Origin: Candidatus Zixiibacteriota bacterium
GTDB lineage: Bacteria > Zixibacteria > MSB-5A5 > GN15 > FEB-12
NCBI GenBank assembly: GCA_003641415.1
Contig: QNAG01000023.1
Span: 1 to 17,517 of the forward strand
DNA length: 17,517 nt
Direction of reading: 5' to 3'
Below, one piece after another: positions 15,717 through 17,517 of this stretch (positions are counted from its first letter, which is position 1; each line of letters begins with the position of its first letter). The notes beneath the pieces were generated by a model. The model made no database searches and was not told the origin of the DNA. It saw nothing but the letters and a program-made list of their open reading frames with translations. The translations under genes and the position numbers were made by a program.

Positions 15717-16688
15717 ATGCTGTTCCCACAATTTGTTTACAGTTACTATACACCATCGTTAAACCCCGCTTGGAACAACATGCACGCTGATATGATACCT
15801 ATTGACGACAAGGAAGAAAAATCTCTGGCAGAACTACGGGTGGAATTACCACAATGTCACGTGGATGCTGTATGCGATTTCATTGTTGAGAATATCAGTA
15901 ATGGACTTGTTCTCGAAGATGAAGATGACAACGGTTCCACTACCGTGATCTTCTATGTTGATCCCATTGATGTCAATAAACACAAATCATCCCTTGTTTC
16001 ATACCTGGAAGGTTTGAAGGGGAACGAGATGCCTGTTGTTCCGGAGATCACCGGTCGCACCATCGCAAGTTTAGCCTGGGAAGAGGAGTATCGCAAATCG
16101 GTCGTACCGGTGAATGTATTTGAAGATATCACGGTAGTACCCCCCTGGTACACCGAACCGCAGGTTTCGCGCTATCAGATACTTATTGAACCAAGGATGG
16201 CTTTTGGCACAGGAAAACACGAGACTACCCGATCTTGCCTGACTATTATGCGCCATAGTTTCAAGGCTGATATGCGGTTTCTTGATTTTGGCTGCGGCTC
16301 CGGGATACTGTCGATTCTGGCTGATAAGATGGGAGCGAGTTACATAAAAGCGGTTGATTACGATGTAACGGCAGTTGAAAATTGCAATGAGAATTTCCAG
16401 ATCAATAAGGTTACCGCACCTCACGATATTGTCTTTGGCTCAATAGAAAAGTGTCACGGTGATCAACCGTATGAATTCGTTTGCACCAACATTATCAAGA
16501 GCACGATTCTTGAGATGCTGGATGAACTTGTTTCACTGACAACCATCCCCGGTATCCTTCTTCTATCGGGCCTGCTGGATCGAGACACCGATGAAATCAT
16601 AGCAGCGTTGGAAAAACGTGGACTAACTAAAATTGATATCCACCCGGATAACGAGTGGCGAAGCTTTATTATCTCCACCGGAGCATAA
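15717..16688 (+). CDS. prmA: Ribosomal protein L11 methyltransferase
   Basis: PrmA transfers methyl groups from S-adenosylmethionine to lysines and the N-terminus of ribosomal protein L11. The protein has 323 residues from this start. The N-terminal L11-binding part begins near KSLAELRVELP (about 36). The PrmA hallmark is EPRMAFGTGKHETT (158-171). Methyltransferase motif I is LDFGCGSGILSI (189-200), and the acidic motif VDYD is at 213-216. The usual NIxxxxL loop is TNIIKSTIL (257-265). The stretch of about 30 residues before the conserved part is unusual; ATG 15780 or 15792 could be the real start, but AGGGTG six bases before ATG 15717 supports the longer form. It follows dnaJ closely, as in many bacteria, and rsmE starts one base after its stop. 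Confidence 0.88.
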   Translation: MLFPQFVYSYYTPSLNPAWNNMHADMIPIDDKEEKSLAELRVELPQCHVDAVCDFIVENISNGLVLEDEDDNGSTTVIFYVDPIDVNKHKSSLVSYLEGLKGNEMPVVPEITGRTIASLAWEEEYRKSVVPVNVFEDITVVPPWYTEPQVSRYQILIEPRMAFGTGKHETTRSCLTIMRHSFKADMRFLDFGCGSGILSILADKMGASYIKAVDYDVTAVENCNENFQINKVTAPHDIVFGSIEKCHGDQPYEFVCTNIIKSTILEMLDELVSLTTIPGILLLSGLLDRDTDEIIAALEKRGLTKIDIHPDNEWRSFIISTGA

Positions 16689-16689
16689 A

Positions 16690-17439
16690 ATGTTAGCGCC
16701 GATTTTCTATGCCCCTCCGCAGAACCGGACTGAAGATATTATTGTTCTTCCTGCTTCCGAGGGAAGACATGCTAAGAATGTTATGAGATTAACCAGGGGG
16801 GCTCCGGTTATCGTTGTGGATGGTCTTGGTACTGCCTACCGTGGGGAACTTACAAGTGGACCTCGCTCTAAACAGGTAACAATACGCGTTCATACCGAGT
16901 CGCGACATTTCGGCGAACCATTGATTCGCCTGACACTTGCGGCAGGTTTATCCGCAGGGTACAAGTTTGATGAAATTATCGAGAAAGGCACAGAGTTGGG
17001 TGTAACACGGTTCGTGCCATTGATTACGGCCAAGTCACGGATAAAACTCGATGACCCAAAACGTATTTCATCGCGGCTTAAGCGTTGGGAAAAAGTCGCT
17101 CTGGCTGCTATCAAGCAGTGCCGTCGGTCGTACCTTCCCAATATCTCGCCCCCCGCACGATTAACGGACTTCCTCGCTCAGATCGAACCGGGAAACCTGA
17201 ACCTTATCTTTCATCCAGATCAGAGCGCCTCACCCTTCAGCGAACTGCAGACAGGTTCCGGCTTTCAGCGGGCTTACATTCTGGTTGGACCGGAATCCGG
17301 GTTTTCCGAAGACGAGTACCGCTTGGCTCTTGGGGTTGGTTTTCAACCGACAAGACTGGGGCCGCGTATTTTGCGAACTGAGACCGCTGGACCGGTGGCT
17401 TGCGCCCTGTTGATGAATGCTCTCGGTGAGTTGAGATAA
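16690..17439 (+). CDS. rsmE: 16S rRNA (uracil-1498-N3)-methyltransferase RsmE
   Basis: RsmE methylates U1498 of 16S rRNA in the small subunit. The protein has 249 residues and is full length. The N-terminal PUA-like domain (about 1-70) contains RHAKNVMRLTRG. The C-terminal SPOUT trefoil-knot domain (about 75-245) has EKGTELGVTRFVPL, AIKQCRRSYLP, VGPESGFSEDE and LGPRILRTETAGPVA, the SAM-binding knot signature. ATG 16690 was chosen because it starts the family-typical sequence (LAPIFYAPP) and is preceded by GGAG at 16679-16682, seven bases away. The frame is open further upstream to 16633, inside prmA, but that part is not RsmE-like. Confidence 0.95.
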   Translation: MLAPIFYAPPQNRTEDIIVLPASEGRHAKNVMRLTRGAPVIVVDGLGTAYRGELTSGPRSKQVTIRVHTESRHFGEPLIRLTLAAGLSAGYKFDEIIEKGTELGVTRFVPLITAKSRIKLDDPKRISSRLKRWEKVALAAIKQCRRSYLPNISPPARLTDFLAQIEPGNLNLIFHPDQSASPFSELQTGSGFQRAYILVGPESGFSEDEYRLALGVGFQPTRLGPRILRTETAGPVACALLMNALGELR

Positions 17440-17466
17440 CTCTACTTTCTTCCGATACATCTTTAT

Positions 17467-17517
17467 ATGGAAATATTATTTTTAATATGGATTGGTTTGT
17501 TTGGGCTGGCCATAGGA
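17467..17517 (+). CDS. Start of a probable prepilin peptidase, cut by the window end
   Basis: Only 17 codons are visible from ATG 17467: a hydrophobic segment MEILFLIWIGLFGLAIG. This resembles the first transmembrane helix of type IV prepilin peptidases (PilD/GspO, family A24), whose helix normally runs on into GSFLNVVIYRLP. The rest lies beyond the edge, and no Shine-Dalgarno is obvious. The call is a suggestion only; any membrane protein could begin this way. Confidence 0.4.
   Translation, partial: MEILFLIWIGLFGLAIG

Noticed and set aside
16633..16689. Upstream ATG for RsmE inside prmA
   Set aside because: The extra residues are the prmA 3' end read in another frame; ATG 16690 has GGAG at the right distance and the family-typical first residues.

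Overview
The window is a stretch of bacterial chromosome of moderate GC, dominated by housekeeping and envelope genes. Three traits point to the Fibrobacteres-Chlorobi-Bacteroidetes (FCB) side of the tree, perhaps a Zixibacteria-like lineage. The principal sigma factor is short and has no region 1.1. The secreted subtilase ends in a PNPF...GVYL domain of the FlgD/type IX-sorting kind. The cell has both AsmA-like and HtrA envelope proteins, as a diderm would. The phylum is an inference from protein style, not a measured placement.

Layout. (1) On the minus strand, a membrane-anchored HtrA serine protease (1111-2604) is followed by the principal sigma factor (168-1022). They are read from a near-consensus promoter at 2636-2664 and end in a strong terminator at 111-136. 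(2) Upstream of htrA lies a decayed insertion sequence (about 2688-3383). Its transposase keeps the N-terminal helix-turn-helix part and the C-terminal tail but has lost the whole DDE catalytic core, while the repeated terminal motifs survive. (3) On the plus strand, a UPF0173 metallo-hydrolase gene has its own promoter, ribosome binding site and terminator. (4) A tightly packed trio follows: a large AsmA-like protein, a secreted S8 subtilase (start overlapping the previous stop as TAATG) and a soluble PAS/GAF/PAS-like sensor with no output domain. (5) The heat-shock cluster hrcA-grpE-dnaK-dnaJ continues into prmA and rsmE, two translation-apparatus methyltransferases. The last 51 bases look like the start of a prepilin peptidase gene.

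The genes fit an envelope and protein-quality theme: HtrA and the AsmA-like protein at the envelope, a secreted protease, and DnaK/DnaJ/GrpE in the cytoplasm under the HrcA repressor. Two regulatory points stand out. No classical CIRCE operator is visible before hrcA or dnaK; instead a different inverted repeat (GCTGCC-N5-GGCAGC) sits just downstream of the likely hrcA promoter. Also, a 171-bp palindromic MITE, with matching terminal inverted repeats and a 4-bp TTAG target duplication, has landed between grpE and dnaK.

I found no CRISPR array, defence island, biosynthetic cluster, tRNA or rRNA. I see no convincing wholly new multi-gene system. The best leads are the MITE in the chaperone operon, the possible non-CIRCE HrcA operator, and the AsmA-subtilase-PAS operon.
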